A stretch of DNA of 64,000 nt, taken from Phycisphaerae bacterium. GTDB taxonomy: Bacteria > Planctomycetota > Phycisphaerae > UBA1845 > PWPN01. Location: NCBI GenBank assembly GCA_030372985.1, contig JAUCQB010000140.1:1-64000 (forward strand). The letters run 5' to 3'. Below are positions 40,639 through 51,238 of this stretch, in pieces. The translations under genes were made by a program, and so were the position numbers. Below the pieces are notes generated by a model, which did not search any database, had not been told where the DNA came from, and was given only the letters and a program-made list of their open reading frames with translations. The first letter of the stretch is position 1. Every line of letters begins with the position of its first letter.

Positions 40639-41490
40639 CTATACGAAATCGATCCGGCCGGGATCGGGCACCAACCCGGCGGCGTGACCGCGACGCAGCA
40701 GTTCGCGGATGGCCTCGCGGCCCGTGTCGCCGTAGTCCAGCGTCCACTGGTTGACGTACATGCCCACAAAGCGATCGGCCAGCGACTGGTTCATGTCGCG
40801 GGCGTACTGCATCGCGTGCTGGACGGCCTCGGCGCGGTGATCGAGCGAGTATTGGATACTATCCTTGATGATCCCGGCGATCTCGTGCATGTTTCGCTCG
40901 CCGAGATCGCGACGGATCGTATTGCCCCCCAGCGGCAACGGGAGGCCGGTCAGTTCTGTCCACCAGACGCCCAGGTCCACGACGCAGTGCAGCTTGTTGT
41001 TCTGGTAGGTGAGTTGGCCCTCGTGGATGATCAGACCGGCGTCGGCCTTGCCGTCGGCCACGTGGGCGAGGATCTGATCGAACATGACCACTTCGTGCTG
41101 AAAGGAATCCTTGCCGAGCAGCAGGTTGAGAGCCAGGAAGGCGGTGGTCATGTGTCCGGGTACGGCGATGCGCTTGCCCTTGAGCGCCGCGACGTCCATC
41201 GGCCGGCGAGCAACGACCATCGGGCCGTAGCCGTCGCCCATGCTCGATCCGCAGTTGGTCAGGGCATATCGGCCGGCGACATAGGGATAAGCGTGAATAC
41301 TGATCGCGGTGATGTGCAGCTCGCCGCGCATCGCCCGCTCGTTGAGCGTCTGAATGTCCTGCAGAATGTGCTCGAACCGCCATCGTCCGGAATCCACGCG
41401 TCCGGTCGCCAGCCCATAGAACATGAACGCATCATCCGGGTCCGGGCTGTGGCCGAGGAGGAGTTTGTTGGGAGATTTGTCGTCCGTCAT
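40639..41490 (-). CDS. mqnD: 1,4-dihydroxy-6-naphthoate synthase-like (futalosine menaquinone pathway)
   Basis: LLLGHSPDPDDAFMFYGLATGRVDSG; ITAISIHAYPYVAGRYALTNCGSSMGDGYGPMVVAR. Confidence 0.8.
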   Translation of the reverse strand: MTDDKSPNKLLLGHSPDPDDAFMFYGLATGRVDSGRWRFEHILQDIQTLNERAMRGELHITAISIHAYPYVAGRYALTNCGSSMGDGYGPMVVARRPMDVAALKGKRIAVPGHMTTAFLALNLLLGKDSFQHEVVMFDQILAHVADGKADAGLIIHEGQLTYQNNKLHCVVDLGVWWTELTGLPLPLGGNTIRRDLGERNMHEIAGIIKDSIQYSLDHRAEAVQHAMQYARDMNQSLADRFVGMYVNQWTLDYGDTGREAIRELLRRGHAAGLVPDPGRIDFV

Positions 41491-41514
41491 GATGAGGATC
41501 CCACTTGAGCCGGG

Positions 41515-41757
41515 TCAGCGAGTTGATGCCTCCAGGATCGTCAGGCCGACGATCTGGTTACCGCGCCGATGAACGATGATACCGTTGTCGCGCATCTCGC
41601 TGTCGGTAGCCCGCTGGGGGCGACGGAAACTCAGGTAAAGCACATCGGCTTCGGCATCGTAATCGATCCACATGCTTGTGTCAGGCAAGTCAATGAGTCT
41701 GGGCACAGCCCGAAGGACTCGACCGACGTCTTTCTTCCGCAGCATCGCTATGGCCAT
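41515..41757 (-). CDS. DUF2283 family protein
   Basis: MWIDYDAEADVLYLSFRRPQRATDSEMRDNGIIVHRRGNQIVGLTILEAS. Confidence 0.8.
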   Translation of the reverse strand: MAIAMLRKKDVGRVLRAVPRLIDLPDTSMWIDYDAEADVLYLSFRRPQRATDSEMRDNGIIVHRRGNQIVGLTILEASTR

Positions 41758-41851
41758 AACCTGTCTGTCTTCCTGGACTTCTCACGCGAATATGACGATT
41801 GCTCCTTCGCGATCCGATTAAGCGCGAGAACGTTCACACACCGTCGGCATC

Positions 41852-42211
41852 TTATGCGAAAGGGACCAGCTTAGACTTCCGGATACGCCGATCGCGTGTC
41901 ATGAGCGGAACGTCATGCACCATGCTGGTGGCTGCGATCAGTTCGTCGGCGGGATCACTCCTGAAATCCAACCGTGTTATCGCCCGACAAATATCGAGCG
42001 TGATCGGCCAGACGTGAGTCGCGGAAAGAGTTCTCAGGACCTCCGGATCATCGAGATCCATCTCGATGCGTCCAAGTTGCGTCAGTTTCACTACCTCCCA
42101 CAAGACAATGGCGGAAATCCCCCACGGCTCCCGACTGAGCAGTCGTTTCTCCTTGGCGGTCAGCTTGCCGGCCAAGGCAAACACCAGAATGTGGGTGTCA
42201 AGATTGAGCAT
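41852..42211 (-). CDS. PIN-domain toxin (VapC-like)
   Basis: MLNLDTHILVFAL...SAIVLWEVVKL...DFRSDPADELIAATSMVHDVPLMTRDRRI. Confidence 0.88.
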   Translation of the reverse strand: MLNLDTHILVFALAGKLTAKEKRLLSREPWGISAIVLWEVVKLTQLGRIEMDLDDPEVLRTLSATHVWPITLDICRAITRLDFRSDPADELIAATSMVHDVPLMTRDRRIRKSKLVPFA

Positions 42212-42416
42212 CCCAGTTCAGGCCCGTCGAAAAGATGTCACCGTGAATCCTGATCTTGCCTCGCAGGCTTCCGATCAGCGCCGAGGGCTCCGGCTCAACG
42301 CGGGTCAGTTTGGCCACAGGCTTGCCGTTCTTCGTGATGATGATGCCATCGGGGCCAACCTCATCAAGAATGGCAAGACATTTCTGCTTGAACTTGTCTG
42401 CGCCGATTTGCCTCAT
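42198..42416 (-). CDS. Phd/YefM-family antitoxin
   Basis: MRQIGADKFKQKCLAILDEVGPDGIIITKNGKPVAKLTRVEPE; overlaps toxin by 14 bp. Confidence 0.87.
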   Translation of the reverse strand: MRQIGADKFKQKCLAILDEVGPDGIIITKNGKPVAKLTRVEPEPSALIGSLRGKIRIHGDIFSTGLNWDAQS

Positions 42417-42474
42417 GCCATTAGTCTAGCTTCTCATGTAAACAGTGTCCACCGAGCCCTCGTTCACAACTCCG

Positions 42475-43386
42475 TTAATTTTGTAGGTCCAGCGTCACCT
42501 CATCCCCCTCCTTCTTGTCCGACCGCAAGGCGGCGTCGATGAAGGCGCAGATTTCGAGCGTGTCTTCGATCGGCACCGGGGGCTTCCGGGTGGTGAAGAA
42601 CTGGATCAGGGCCTTGACCAGGCCGACATAGTAGTCGCCGGCTGCCTGCACCGGCACCAGTCCGTTCTCACAGAGGACCATCGCCCCATATCCGGCCTTG
42701 CCCTTGCGGATGCCGCGCATCGAGCCCAGGCGCCCGTCCTTCCATGCCCCGACAGCCAGATCGCCGTCTTCGGTGCTCATGCACTGCACCGCCTTACATC
42801 CGCGGCCCATGATGGTGTACAGAATCTCGATCCCGTGAATGCCGTACCAGAAGAACCCGGGATTGGTGGGCTCCAGATGAGCCGGGCCGAACGCATCGCA
42901 GCCGATGACCTTGCCGTGCTTGTCGTCGGCCACGAATTGCGCAACCTTGCTGTCGTATCGCAACGAAGAGCAACTGAAGGCCGGCAGTCTCGCTTCCTTG
43001 ATGATCTTCACCATTTCTTTGGCGTCGGCCAGGCTGGCAGCGAAGGGTTTGTCGATGTAGACCGGTTTGCCGGCCTCGGCCACTGGCCGCAGCTCCCTCA
43101 GATGCCGGCGCCCGTCAACGCTCTCGAGCATCACCACGTCCACCTCCTTGAGCATCTCCTCGATGGACGCGGTCATCTTGACCTGCCATTTCTCGGACAG
43201 GCCCTTCTTATACTCGTCCACCCGGTCAGCGCTGCTCTTGAGGTCCGGGCTGAACGAAGGATGGCAGGCAACGACTCGGACTGCAGGCGTACCCTCGGCC
43301 GGCTTGGCCTCGTGAAACCGCTGGGTGAACGCCATACAGTGCGACGTGTCGCAACCGATCATCCCGACGCGAATGGTGTCTGGCAT
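42475..43386 (-). CDS. Gfo/Idh/MocA family oxidoreductase
   Basis: IRVGMIGCDTSHCMAF; VVMLESVDGRRHLRELRPVAEAGKPVYIDKPFAASLADAKEM. Confidence 0.88.
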   Translation of the reverse strand: MPDTIRVGMIGCDTSHCMAFTQRFHEAKPAEGTPAVRVVACHPSFSPDLKSSADRVDEYKKGLSEKWQVKMTASIEEMLKEVDVVMLESVDGRRHLRELRPVAEAGKPVYIDKPFAASLADAKEMVKIIKEARLPAFSCSSLRYDSKVAQFVADDKHGKVIGCDAFGPAHLEPTNPGFFWYGIHGIEILYTIMGRGCKAVQCMSTEDGDLAVGAWKDGRLGSMRGIRKGKAGYGAMVLCENGLVPVQAAGDYYVGLVKALIQFFTTRKPPVPIEDTLEICAFIDAALRSDKKEGDEVTLDLQN

Positions 43387-43530
43387 GGAGGCAAATCTCC
43401 TTTCGGTTTTCTCGTTCCGGCACTTTCATAACGGAGACCTGCGCGGAAATCCAGCGGCAACGGTTTTGACTTGGTCCGGTCTGTTTCCTATCCTGCCGCT
43501 CCAGGATCGCAAGTCTCCGTGGAGGTGTCC

Positions 43531-44409
43531 ATGCGCACACGTACCGGCGGTTTTCAGATCGGTTTTCGTCGCGGGTGGAGCGATTGGCAGAAGGACCTGC
43601 CCGCCTTGGCAGCCTGGGCCAAGAATGCGGGTTTCGAGGCCATCGATCTTGGGCACGCAAGGCCTGAGGACATCGGGCAGGTCCGCGATGCGGGCCTGCA
43701 GGTCGTGTCCGTGGATATGATTGACTGGTCGGCCCTGCTGAGCCCGGACTCCGGGAGGCGCCGTGCAGCCGTCGCCCGCAACGCGGCTTATTTCAAGGAG
43801 ATGGCCACACTGGGCGTGCGGGTCTTCTTCACTGTGGCCATTCCGGAAGACCCCTCACGGCCGGGCAAGGACAACTTCGACCTGGCCGTCGCCAGCTATG
43901 GCGAGCTGGCCCCGGTCGCCGAGAGCCTGGGGGCAACGATCGCCCTGGAAGGTTGGCCCGGCGGGCCACCCTTTGCCAATATCTGCTGTAATCCCGAAAC
44001 CTGCCGGGCCATGTTCCGCGAGGTGCCGAGCCGCGGCCTGGGCATCAACTATGACCCCTCGCACCTCATCCGCATGGGCATCGACCACTCCCGCTTCGCC
44101 GCCGAGTTCGCCGACCGCATCGCCCACGTTCACGGCAAGGATACCGAGATCATCACCGACAACCTGTATGAAATCGGCCTGTATCAGCAGTCTATCTTTC
44201 AAGAGCCGTTTTTCTGCGGCGAGTTCACGTGGCGGTACACGATCCCCGGCCACGGCGTGACCCGCTGGAGCCACATTCTGGAGATCCTGGAGAAGGCAGG
44301 CTTCGGGGGGATCGTCTCGGTCGAACTCGAGGACGCCGACTACAACGGAACCGAGTTAAGCGAGCAGGCCGGGTTGTTGGCATCCCTGAAGTACCTGGAA
44401 ACGGTGTGA
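43531..44409 (+). CDS. Sugar phosphate isomerase/epimerase family (AP endonuclease 2-like TIM barrel)
   Basis: WAKNAGFEAIDLGHARPEDIGQVRDAGLQVVSVD; LGINYDPSHLIRMGIDH; RIAHVHGKDTEI. Confidence 0.88.
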   Translation: MRTRTGGFQIGFRRGWSDWQKDLPALAAWAKNAGFEAIDLGHARPEDIGQVRDAGLQVVSVDMIDWSALLSPDSGRRRAAVARNAAYFKEMATLGVRVFFTVAIPEDPSRPGKDNFDLAVASYGELAPVAESLGATIALEGWPGGPPFANICCNPETCRAMFREVPSRGLGINYDPSHLIRMGIDHSRFAAEFADRIAHVHGKDTEIITDNLYEIGLYQQSIFQEPFFCGEFTWRYTIPGHGVTRWSHILEILEKAGFGGIVSVELEDADYNGTELSEQAGLLASLKYLETV

Positions 44410-44472
44410 CCGGGGGAATTCACATCTCTCCATGGGGAGAAGATGACGTCAAGCAGGCTCCTCCGCGGTCCC

Positions 44473-44490
44473 CCGCAGGTTTTCCTGCGG
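44473..44490. terminator. Hairpin CCGCAGG-TTTT-CCTGCGG in convergent intergenic region
   Basis: Perfect 7-bp stem, 4-nt loop between the + gene ending 44409 and the - gene ending 44646. Confidence 0.45.
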
Positions 44491-44645
44491 CGTTCAACTC
44501 AAGCCTTCCGACTTTGAACCTCTGGCGGCACCAGGATGGCGAAACGGTTCTAACTTGAAACGCGGAGTCCTTCACAGTATGGGACGGGTTTCCAGCCCGT
44601 CGTTGACCAGCAAGATGCCGGTCCGACACCTACCGGGATAGGTTG

Positions 44646-47600
44646 TCAGTCATTCCACTTCCTGACCTGATCGAGCAGGGCGACCATCTCGTTGCGTCTC
44701 TTCTCGAACAGACCGAACACGGTGAGCATTGCGATGCCCAGGGCGATGCCGCTTGCCCACCATATCCAGACCCAGCCTAAATTGCTGCCCGCGTGGTAGA
44801 TCATGGTCAGCAGTGACAGGCACAGGAACCCGGTGCCGAGCACCAGGAACGAGCGGATCCGCAATGCGATCCCGACGAAGATACCCGCCACCGACAGCAG
44901 GGCCAGAATCATCGGCAGCCAGGGCGCCTGGGCCACCCCGATCAGAAAGATGTCCGCGGTTGATGAAAGGTAGATGGTCAGCAGGCAGGCGTAATGGACG
45001 GTCCTTCGCCGCATCTCGTCGAGACGGTCGCGGTTCAGGTGCGTGGCGACGAGCACGGCTATCGCCGGCGGGACGAACCACAACTGGGGATGCTCCGTCA
45101 GGCCCAGCCCCGGCGTCCGATAGAGCAGATACCAGAGGCTGCCGGTGAACGATGAGGCCGCGACCACGGCCATCACCATCGATCGCCGCATCGCAGCCAG
45201 GATGGCGTACAAAACGCCCGTCGTGAACAGCACCACCGAGAAGTGGACCCGCGACGCGGCGATGAACAGCTCCAGCATCGACAGTGCCGGCAGAAAGATG
45301 CCTGTTCGTCCCAACGGCCGGGCCAGCACGCGCTGCCCGTATCGCTCGCAGGCTTCCTGCCCCGCCACCGCCGCAAATGCCAGAACAATGACCAGGAGCG
45401 GCCAATACTGCTCGATCACGCCGGTGAACAGCCAGGGCGTCGAAGCGCGGACGTGCAGCGTCAATACGCCGGCCAGCACCTCGGCGGCGTAAACGTAGGC
45501 CTCTTTGCGGGGAGCGTCGAGCTGCAGTGGATCGAGCCGATCGCGCGTGGCAAAGAGGATGCAGCAGACGATCATCAGTAGCAGGGCCAGGACCATGGCG
45601 ACGACGGCCGGCCGAGTCAGCGGCAGGAGGTCATCGCCGAGTATGCTCAATGCGTCAGAGGCGCAACAGTACGCCAGACCCGCGACCGCCAACGCGTATG
45701 CCATGACGATCGAACGAGCCAGGGCCGTCGCCCATGTATCGCTTGCTGCAATTTGCGTTCTGACCACGGCCAGAATCGGCGTGGCCAGGGCAACGGCCGC
45801 GATGAGACCAACCGCCCGGTGCAGTACTCCGGTCGCCATCTCCGGCGAGACCCACGACCAGGCAAACAGGATGGCAGCCGCCACCAGCAGATGCACAGCG
45901 CAGGTCTGCATAACCAGCCGCCTCGCCTCCACGGCCGTAAGCACAGCCCATGCGGCGCACAGCAGCGGCGATATGACGATCAGCATCCGCCAAACCAGGG
46001 CGGGATGGCCCCAACTGACGTGCAGGGCCAGAAGCATGGAGATCATCGCGAGAATGCTGTTGGCTGAGGGCAACCAGCCGTCGGTGGTCTGCTGGGCGGC
46101 TGTCAGCGGCCCGGTCCTCGTCCATCGTCGCCAGGCCAAGGTCATGATCACCGCGTAGCCGACCAGTCCTACCGACATCGCCCACTCCAGGTCTCGCGAC
46201 GTCATGCCCGTCTGGGCCATGACCTGGCTCATGCCCGCCAGCCCCAGAAGGTAGATGCCCGCAGGCAGTCGCGTCGATCTGGGATCGAGGCCACAGACCA
46301 GCACGATCGCCACTGCGGCCGCCCACGCCAGCCAGCCTACGACCATCATGTTGCCCGCCGGCTCTCCGATGGCCGCCAGGCAGATCGCTATCAATCCCAG
46401 GAGAGACACGGCAATGACAGAGACCGTCGCGACCCCGTGATGAAAGGCAGGCCAGCGCTCCGTGTGGCCGGAGGGGACGCGAGGCAGCACGAATCGGCGA
46501 TCGACCAGCAACCAGGCGATTCCCGCCGCCGCCAGCGCGATCACGTTGAGATTCACCAAGTCGACCAGATTCGCCCCAGAGAAGGTGGCGAGCCTGGGCC
46601 AGAAGCACCATACCCACCAGACGCTCGCCGCAAGGCAGAGCTCGACGCCGGCGAGATAGGCGAGCGCACGACGGGGCGCCCATGCGGCGGTGGTCATACA
46701 CAGCACTGACAATGCACACATGGTGCCCGTCGACCACCATGGACGCTGGGGGTCGTCAGCAGCCGCCCGCATCGCCAACAAGGTTGCCAGGAAAACGCAG
46801 ACCAGAACGCCAGTCACGGCCTGAACGCGGGCCTGGGCGCGCTCGCCGGTTGACTGCGGCGTCAACCTGCTGACCGCGGTCTCGACCGACCCCGGTATCT
46901 CCAGGCCGCACTCCGGGCATCGACTGGAAGGAGAAAGCCCTCGCAGGTTATAGCCGCATCGTGTGCAACTCAGGTCATGGTCGATCTGCCGAACCTCGCC
47001 GCTCATGTCGGCCGAGGCCGTGTCGAACGTCTCCTGCCAGCCGGCCCCGACCAGTTCGCGGGCTTGTTTGTCACCGGTCCAGAGCCTGATCGCCGCGGCC
47101 GTCACAAAACCGGTCATCGCGACGTGGAAGCAAAGCCAGTTGCCTGTGTCCAGCGGTGCCAGGGCACACGCAATGACGGGTGGTCCGTAGAGCAGCCATA
47201 CGCTCTCGCGGTGGCCCCTCCGGTTGGCCCACGATGGGCGGCACGAGGTCAACAGGGCGTATTCGACGAGAAGTGCCGCCGCAATGCCCCACAACGTACC
47301 GGTCGCGACGGTGACCGACGGCAGGAACTGCGGACTGATCCACATTCCGGTGGCCGCGACGGCAAGAAGGATGCCGACGACCACGCGGCCGGCTATCAGT
47401 GGTCCTGACGGATAGTCAGAGCGATCATCCTTCGTCTGGAACAGATCTCGCAGTACCTGCCAGAGAACGGGAATACCGGAAGAGACCATGACGTTCAATT
47501 GCACCAGCCAAATCAGAAACCCCGTGGAGAGCGGCTGCCTGGTTTGCCTGAGGATGTGCAACTCGGTCGCTGTCACGGCGGCGCACGCTAACCCGGCAGC

Positions 47601-50600
47601 CGCGACGGCATAACCGACCTGCCGCTCGCGGAGGCCGTAGCCGATTACCGACACAATCACAAGCACCACCGGGCCGATCAAGGAAACGTGCGGCCAAGGA
47701 TCCGTCAAGACGGGTGAGATCGGAAGCCTCATCGAACCGGCGGCCGCCATGTATGACGCGGTCAGTAGAACGGCCGGCAGCGCGAAGAGACAGAACAGGC
47801 ACACGCGGATGATGTCAGTGTTCCCTGATTGCCGCGCGGGTCGACAACGAGCCAGTCGCAACAGTCTGTCAGCCCAGTGGCCGCGCATCCAGAATGCGGC
47901 AGACATGGCAAGGAACACACATGCCGACAGCCAGCGCCAGGCATCGACAACCTGGTGCCGCGACTCGAACCTTGCGGCGATCAGGAGAAGTCCACATGCC
48001 GCCGCGGCAATGATCGCAAGCAAGGCCCATCTGCGCAATCCCTCCCAGATGTGAAGCAGGAGCGTCGTTGCGACGAGCGCCAGCAGAATCCAGGACCCTG
48101 CCCCGGCCGCATGAGTGTGCAGACCCAAGGCGACCCTCGATGGTGCAGCACCATGATCGACAACGAGCCCCGGCGCAATGCTCCAGCCGGCCAAAAACAC
48201 CAGTGCGAGAACCGGAAGGGCGACCAGCCAGCGATCCGTTGCTGGGAACCACGGCTCCAGCAATTGTCTTGCGGCACCACGCCAAACTGCGTCGCTTGCC
48301 GCCGGTGCTTCCTGCGTGCCTTCGCCGCTCACCCGTGGGGCAGACCACTGCAGGATCGCCAACCGGGCCACGACCAAGGCTAGGCAGAACCCGCCGATCA
48401 CCAGCAGATGCAACTGCCAGACCCATGGGTCATGCAGTGGTGACGGGAGCTCCTGATACCAGTTGAGGCTGCGAAGATGGTGTTGCATGGCAGCGCATGC
48501 TCCGGCAATCAGAGCCATTTCCGACCCGGTGAACAGGATCGGCCACAGGTTCGCAATCGCCAGGGCAGCCCACAACACGGACACCCACACCATCCGCAGC
48601 GAGAAGGCGGTGAGCGGGCTCGACGGCAGCGTGTTCAGCATCCACACAACGGCCAGCAGCGACACGGCCAAGCCAAAACTGGAGAGAGCTCTGACGTACG
48701 CACCTGTGAGATCCTCGCGAGCCCCGATGAGCCTGAGCACAACCACGACCAGGGCGCAGACGCTGGCTCCGATCAGCAATGCGGTCGGCCAGGGCAACTG
48801 TTGCAGCGGCCATGCGTAAACCGTCGCCTGAATGATCGCCATCTGAATCAGGATGCAGCCGATCCAGGCGACGCGCGTGCTCTGGAGTCGACCGGCACCC
48901 ACCATTGCGGCCGCACCGTAGGCCAGGTACACCCAGATGATGTGCTGCGCGTCTCCCGGCACACCGAAACCGAACCATGTCACCACCCCGATGCTCAGGA
49001 GTGAGAAAACCAGGGCGCTCAGGTCATATCCGAGAGCCAGTTCCCGACGTTGACGACGATGGAGCAGGGCTGCGGCCAAGGCACATGCCGCGACAGGTCC
49101 GACCAATGCCTGGCCCGTCCGGGCGGAGAACAAGGCGGCAAGCATCGCTTTCGGCTCAACCTCAGACCAGGAAACCGCGCCCCAGATCAGGTGGATGCCC
49201 AGAACCCATGCGAGCGTCAGCCAGGTTGCCACGGCCGCGTGCATGGCGGGGTGGCGGATCGACCAACAGACGGCCGCCGCGGCCAAAGCGTTCAAGAGCA
49301 TCGCGGGCAGCAGCCGTGACGGTGTCGGCCATGCCAGACCGACGCCGATCAGCATGACCGCAGCTGCGACCAGAGCGATGCTTGTGGCGGTCAGACGCAT
49401 CTGGGCGGGCACGGCGGGCGTCAGCCGACCGACCAGCAGAAGGCCGGCCACCAGTGCGGGTGCGGCAAAAGCGCAAATGAGGGGCGACAGCAGATGCAGT
49501 GTTCCGGCCGGATGCCCCGATTCACCGAGCAGCAACCCCAAGGGTACCAGGCAGGCAAACGTCTGAACCCCTAGCTGGAGGATCAGCTTCCTGGCATCGA
49601 TATCCTCGATACTTGCGGCTCGCGAGCACCGTCGCAGAGAAATGCCCATCACGATGACGTAACAGCCGACCGGCAGCAGCGAGACAGCAAGGAGTTCACC
49701 CGCCGACAATGGCGACAGAAAGCGAATGACCAGTGAGCATACCGACAGCGCCACAACGCCGGATGCGAACAGTCTTGGCGCGTCCGACATGACGACGCGA
49801 CCGGCCAGCAGTGTCAGCCAGGCGAACAGGGCCACGGCCGGCAGCTCCACGCTGAGTGTCCAGCCGCTGATCGTGGGCCCGCGCGGTGAGAAGGCGGCAA
49901 AGGCCAGCAGGTTCAGCGGCACCAGCAACGACGAGATAATCAACACGGCGTGGCCGGTCGTGGGCAGCTTCCACCGATGTTGCACGAACAGCCCCACGCC
50001 GAACAAGGCCGCGGTTACGGCCGTGAAGATCACGAACTTGAGAATGGGGATGGCCTCGATCTGAGCCCACAGACTGATGACCAGCGCCGTCGAGCAGCAG
50101 AGAATCAGAAGCCCGCCGACCAGTTCGCCCCAGCGAATGTTCTTCTCGGCCATGAATGCGGCGACAACTTCGCCGAACGGCCGGCGAGGTTCAGCCGGCA
50201 GGGGTGCCGGTTGGGTGGGCGATGGGGTGACCGGCGACAGTGTCTCCTCCCCGATCGCTCCACCTGCCGGAGGCTGTGGCGGAGTCGCAGTCTGCGCTGG
50301 TATGAGCCGAGGGGTGGCAACCTGCTTCGGAACCGCCTCGTCTTTCGTACCCAGTCCGACCCATGCTGGCGGCGTCGCTGCCGGTGGGGCAGATGCTTGC
50401 TCTTGAAGGCTTGACGGTTTCTGCCACGGCCTGGCCGCGGGTTGCTTCGGTTCCGCGGGGGCGTGTTTCTTGTCCAGATACGCACGGACGGAATGCACGT
50501 CATCAGCCAAGAGCCTCGTCAGCCGCACGTGAGTCTCGGAGTCGATCAGACCGCGGGCCCGCAGGTGTCCGAGATAGCGTGCCGTCGCCGCACGGTCATC

Positions 50601-50741
50601 ATCCAGCGTCGGCTCGAAGCTGCGCCGGTCGCTCTTGGGACGGCCGCCCCGCAGAACCCAGGCGATGGCCACCCACAGGCCGTGTCCGATCAGAGTGACG
50701 AACAGCAACACCGAGAGCAGGATGCACAAGAACTCCATCAC
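44646..50741 (-). CDS. Very large polytopic membrane protein (2031 aa) with internal CxxC...CxxC zinc ribbon
   Basis: Repeated hydrophobic segments along nearly its whole length; LSCTRCGYNLRGLSPSSRCPECGLEIPG mid-protein; cytoplasmic Pro-rich N-terminal linker. Confidence 0.8.
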   Translation of the reverse strand: MMEFLCILLSVLLFVTLIGHGLWVAIAWVLRGGRPKSDRRSFEPTLDDDRAATARYLGHLRARGLIDSETHVRLTRLLADDVHSVRAYLDKKHAPAEPKQPAARPWQKPSSLQEQASAPPAATPPAWVGLGTKDEAVPKQVATPRLIPAQTATPPQPPAGGAIGEETLSPVTPSPTQPAPLPAEPRRPFGEVVAAFMAEKNIRWGELVGGLLILCCSTALVISLWAQIEAIPILKFVIFTAVTAALFGVGLFVQHRWKLPTTGHAVLIISSLLVPLNLLAFAAFSPRGPTISGWTLSVELPAVALFAWLTLLAGRVVMSDAPRLFASGVVALSVCSLVIRFLSPLSAGELLAVSLLPVGCYVIVMGISLRRCSRAASIEDIDARKLILQLGVQTFACLVPLGLLLGESGHPAGTLHLLSPLICAFAAPALVAGLLLVGRLTPAVPAQMRLTATSIALVAAAVMLIGVGLAWPTPSRLLPAMLLNALAAAAVCWSIRHPAMHAAVATWLTLAWVLGIHLIWGAVSWSEVEPKAMLAALFSARTGQALVGPVAACALAAALLHRRQRRELALGYDLSALVFSLLSIGVVTWFGFGVPGDAQHIIWVYLAYGAAAMVGAGRLQSTRVAWIGCILIQMAIIQATVYAWPLQQLPWPTALLIGASVCALVVVVLRLIGAREDLTGAYVRALSSFGLAVSLLAVVWMLNTLPSSPLTAFSLRMVWVSVLWAALAIANLWPILFTGSEMALIAGACAAMQHHLRSLNWYQELPSPLHDPWVWQLHLLVIGGFCLALVVARLAILQWSAPRVSGEGTQEAPAASDAVWRGAARQLLEPWFPATDRWLVALPVLALVFLAGWSIAPGLVVDHGAAPSRVALGLHTHAAGAGSWILLALVATTLLLHIWEGLRRWALLAIIAAAACGLLLIAARFESRHQVVDAWRWLSACVFLAMSAAFWMRGHWADRLLRLARCRPARQSGNTDIIRVCLFCLFALPAVLLTASYMAAAGSMRLPISPVLTDPWPHVSLIGPVVLVIVSVIGYGLRERQVGYAVAAAGLACAAVTATELHILRQTRQPLSTGFLIWLVQLNVMVSSGIPVLWQVLRDLFQTKDDRSDYPSGPLIAGRVVVGILLAVAATGMWISPQFLPSVTVATGTLWGIAAALLVEYALLTSCRPSWANRRGHRESVWLLYGPPVIACALAPLDTGNWLCFHVAMTGFVTAAAIRLWTGDKQARELVGAGWQETFDTASADMSGEVRQIDHDLSCTRCGYNLRGLSPSSRCPECGLEIPGSVETAVSRLTPQSTGERAQARVQAVTGVLVCVFLATLLAMRAAADDPQRPWWSTGTMCALSVLCMTTAAWAPRRALAYLAGVELCLAASVWWVWCFWPRLATFSGANLVDLVNLNVIALAAAGIAWLLVDRRFVLPRVPSGHTERWPAFHHGVATVSVIAVSLLGLIAICLAAIGEPAGNMMVVGWLAWAAAVAIVLVCGLDPRSTRLPAGIYLLGLAGMSQVMAQTGMTSRDLEWAMSVGLVGYAVIMTLAWRRWTRTGPLTAAQQTTDGWLPSANSILAMISMLLALHVSWGHPALVWRMLIVISPLLCAAWAVLTAVEARRLVMQTCAVHLLVAAAILFAWSWVSPEMATGVLHRAVGLIAAVALATPILAVVRTQIAASDTWATALARSIVMAYALAVAGLAYCCASDALSILGDDLLPLTRPAVVAMVLALLLMIVCCILFATRDRLDPLQLDAPRKEAYVYAAEVLAGVLTLHVRASTPWLFTGVIEQYWPLLVIVLAFAAVAGQEACERYGQRVLARPLGRTGIFLPALSMLELFIAASRVHFSVVLFTTGVLYAILAAMRRSMVMAVVAASSFTGSLWYLLYRTPGLGLTEHPQLWFVPPAIAVLVATHLNRDRLDEMRRRTVHYACLLTIYLSSTADIFLIGVAQAPWLPMILALLSVAGIFVGIALRIRSFLVLGTGFLCLSLLTMIYHAGSNLGWVWIWWASGIALGIAMLTVFGLFEKRRNEMVALLDQVRKWND

Positions 50742-50867
50742 CGACTCCCGAACCGCGACGGTACACGGCTACATGAAATGCCGCCTGCTGCTGCGCGACC
50801 CTCGGGGCATGTGTGAAAACAGCCGCGAGCATTCGGTAGTATTGCTAAGCTCGGGCGGCAGGTCTCC

Positions 50868-50898
50868 GCCCTGCTTCGTCCCTGGGACTTCGCAGGGC
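50868..50898. repeat. Hairpin GCCCTGC...GTCCC/GGGAC...GCAGGGC
   Basis: Nested inverted repeats upstream of the 2031-aa gene. Confidence 0.6.
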
Positions 50899-51093
50899 TG
50901 CGACCGTGCCCTACCCTTTTCACACGCGTCCTGGGAACCCGTTGCCCGCGCCGGCGTCATATCGGGACCAAGAACCGCCCACCATCATGCCGCAATGGTA
51001 GCTCATACCAGGGTAATCCCGCAAGCCGTGGGTGCGACAAGTGCAACCGCCAGACTGTGGCGGCTGGCCGTGTGGGCAAGCGTCGTCGTGTGC

Positions 51094-51112
51094 CACTGCT
51101 GTGCCAGCAGTG
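51094..51112 (-). repeat. Inverted-orientation copy of the dispersed hairpin repeat, with covarying closing pair
   Basis: CACTGCTG-TGC-CAGCAGTG preceded by GTGTGC (flank matches other copies on opposite strand); a degenerate second copy near 51121-51145. Confidence 0.85.
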
Positions 51113-51238
51113 CCCCCAGCATTCCTCACAGAGCAGAGGCGCACGGATGAAGCCTGCCCCCGAACAAGAGATGCACCCAGGGTGTGACCGGCGAGGTGAG
51201 CCAGAGGATGCGCCCGGGGTGTGGGTTGCTGCGTGCTC

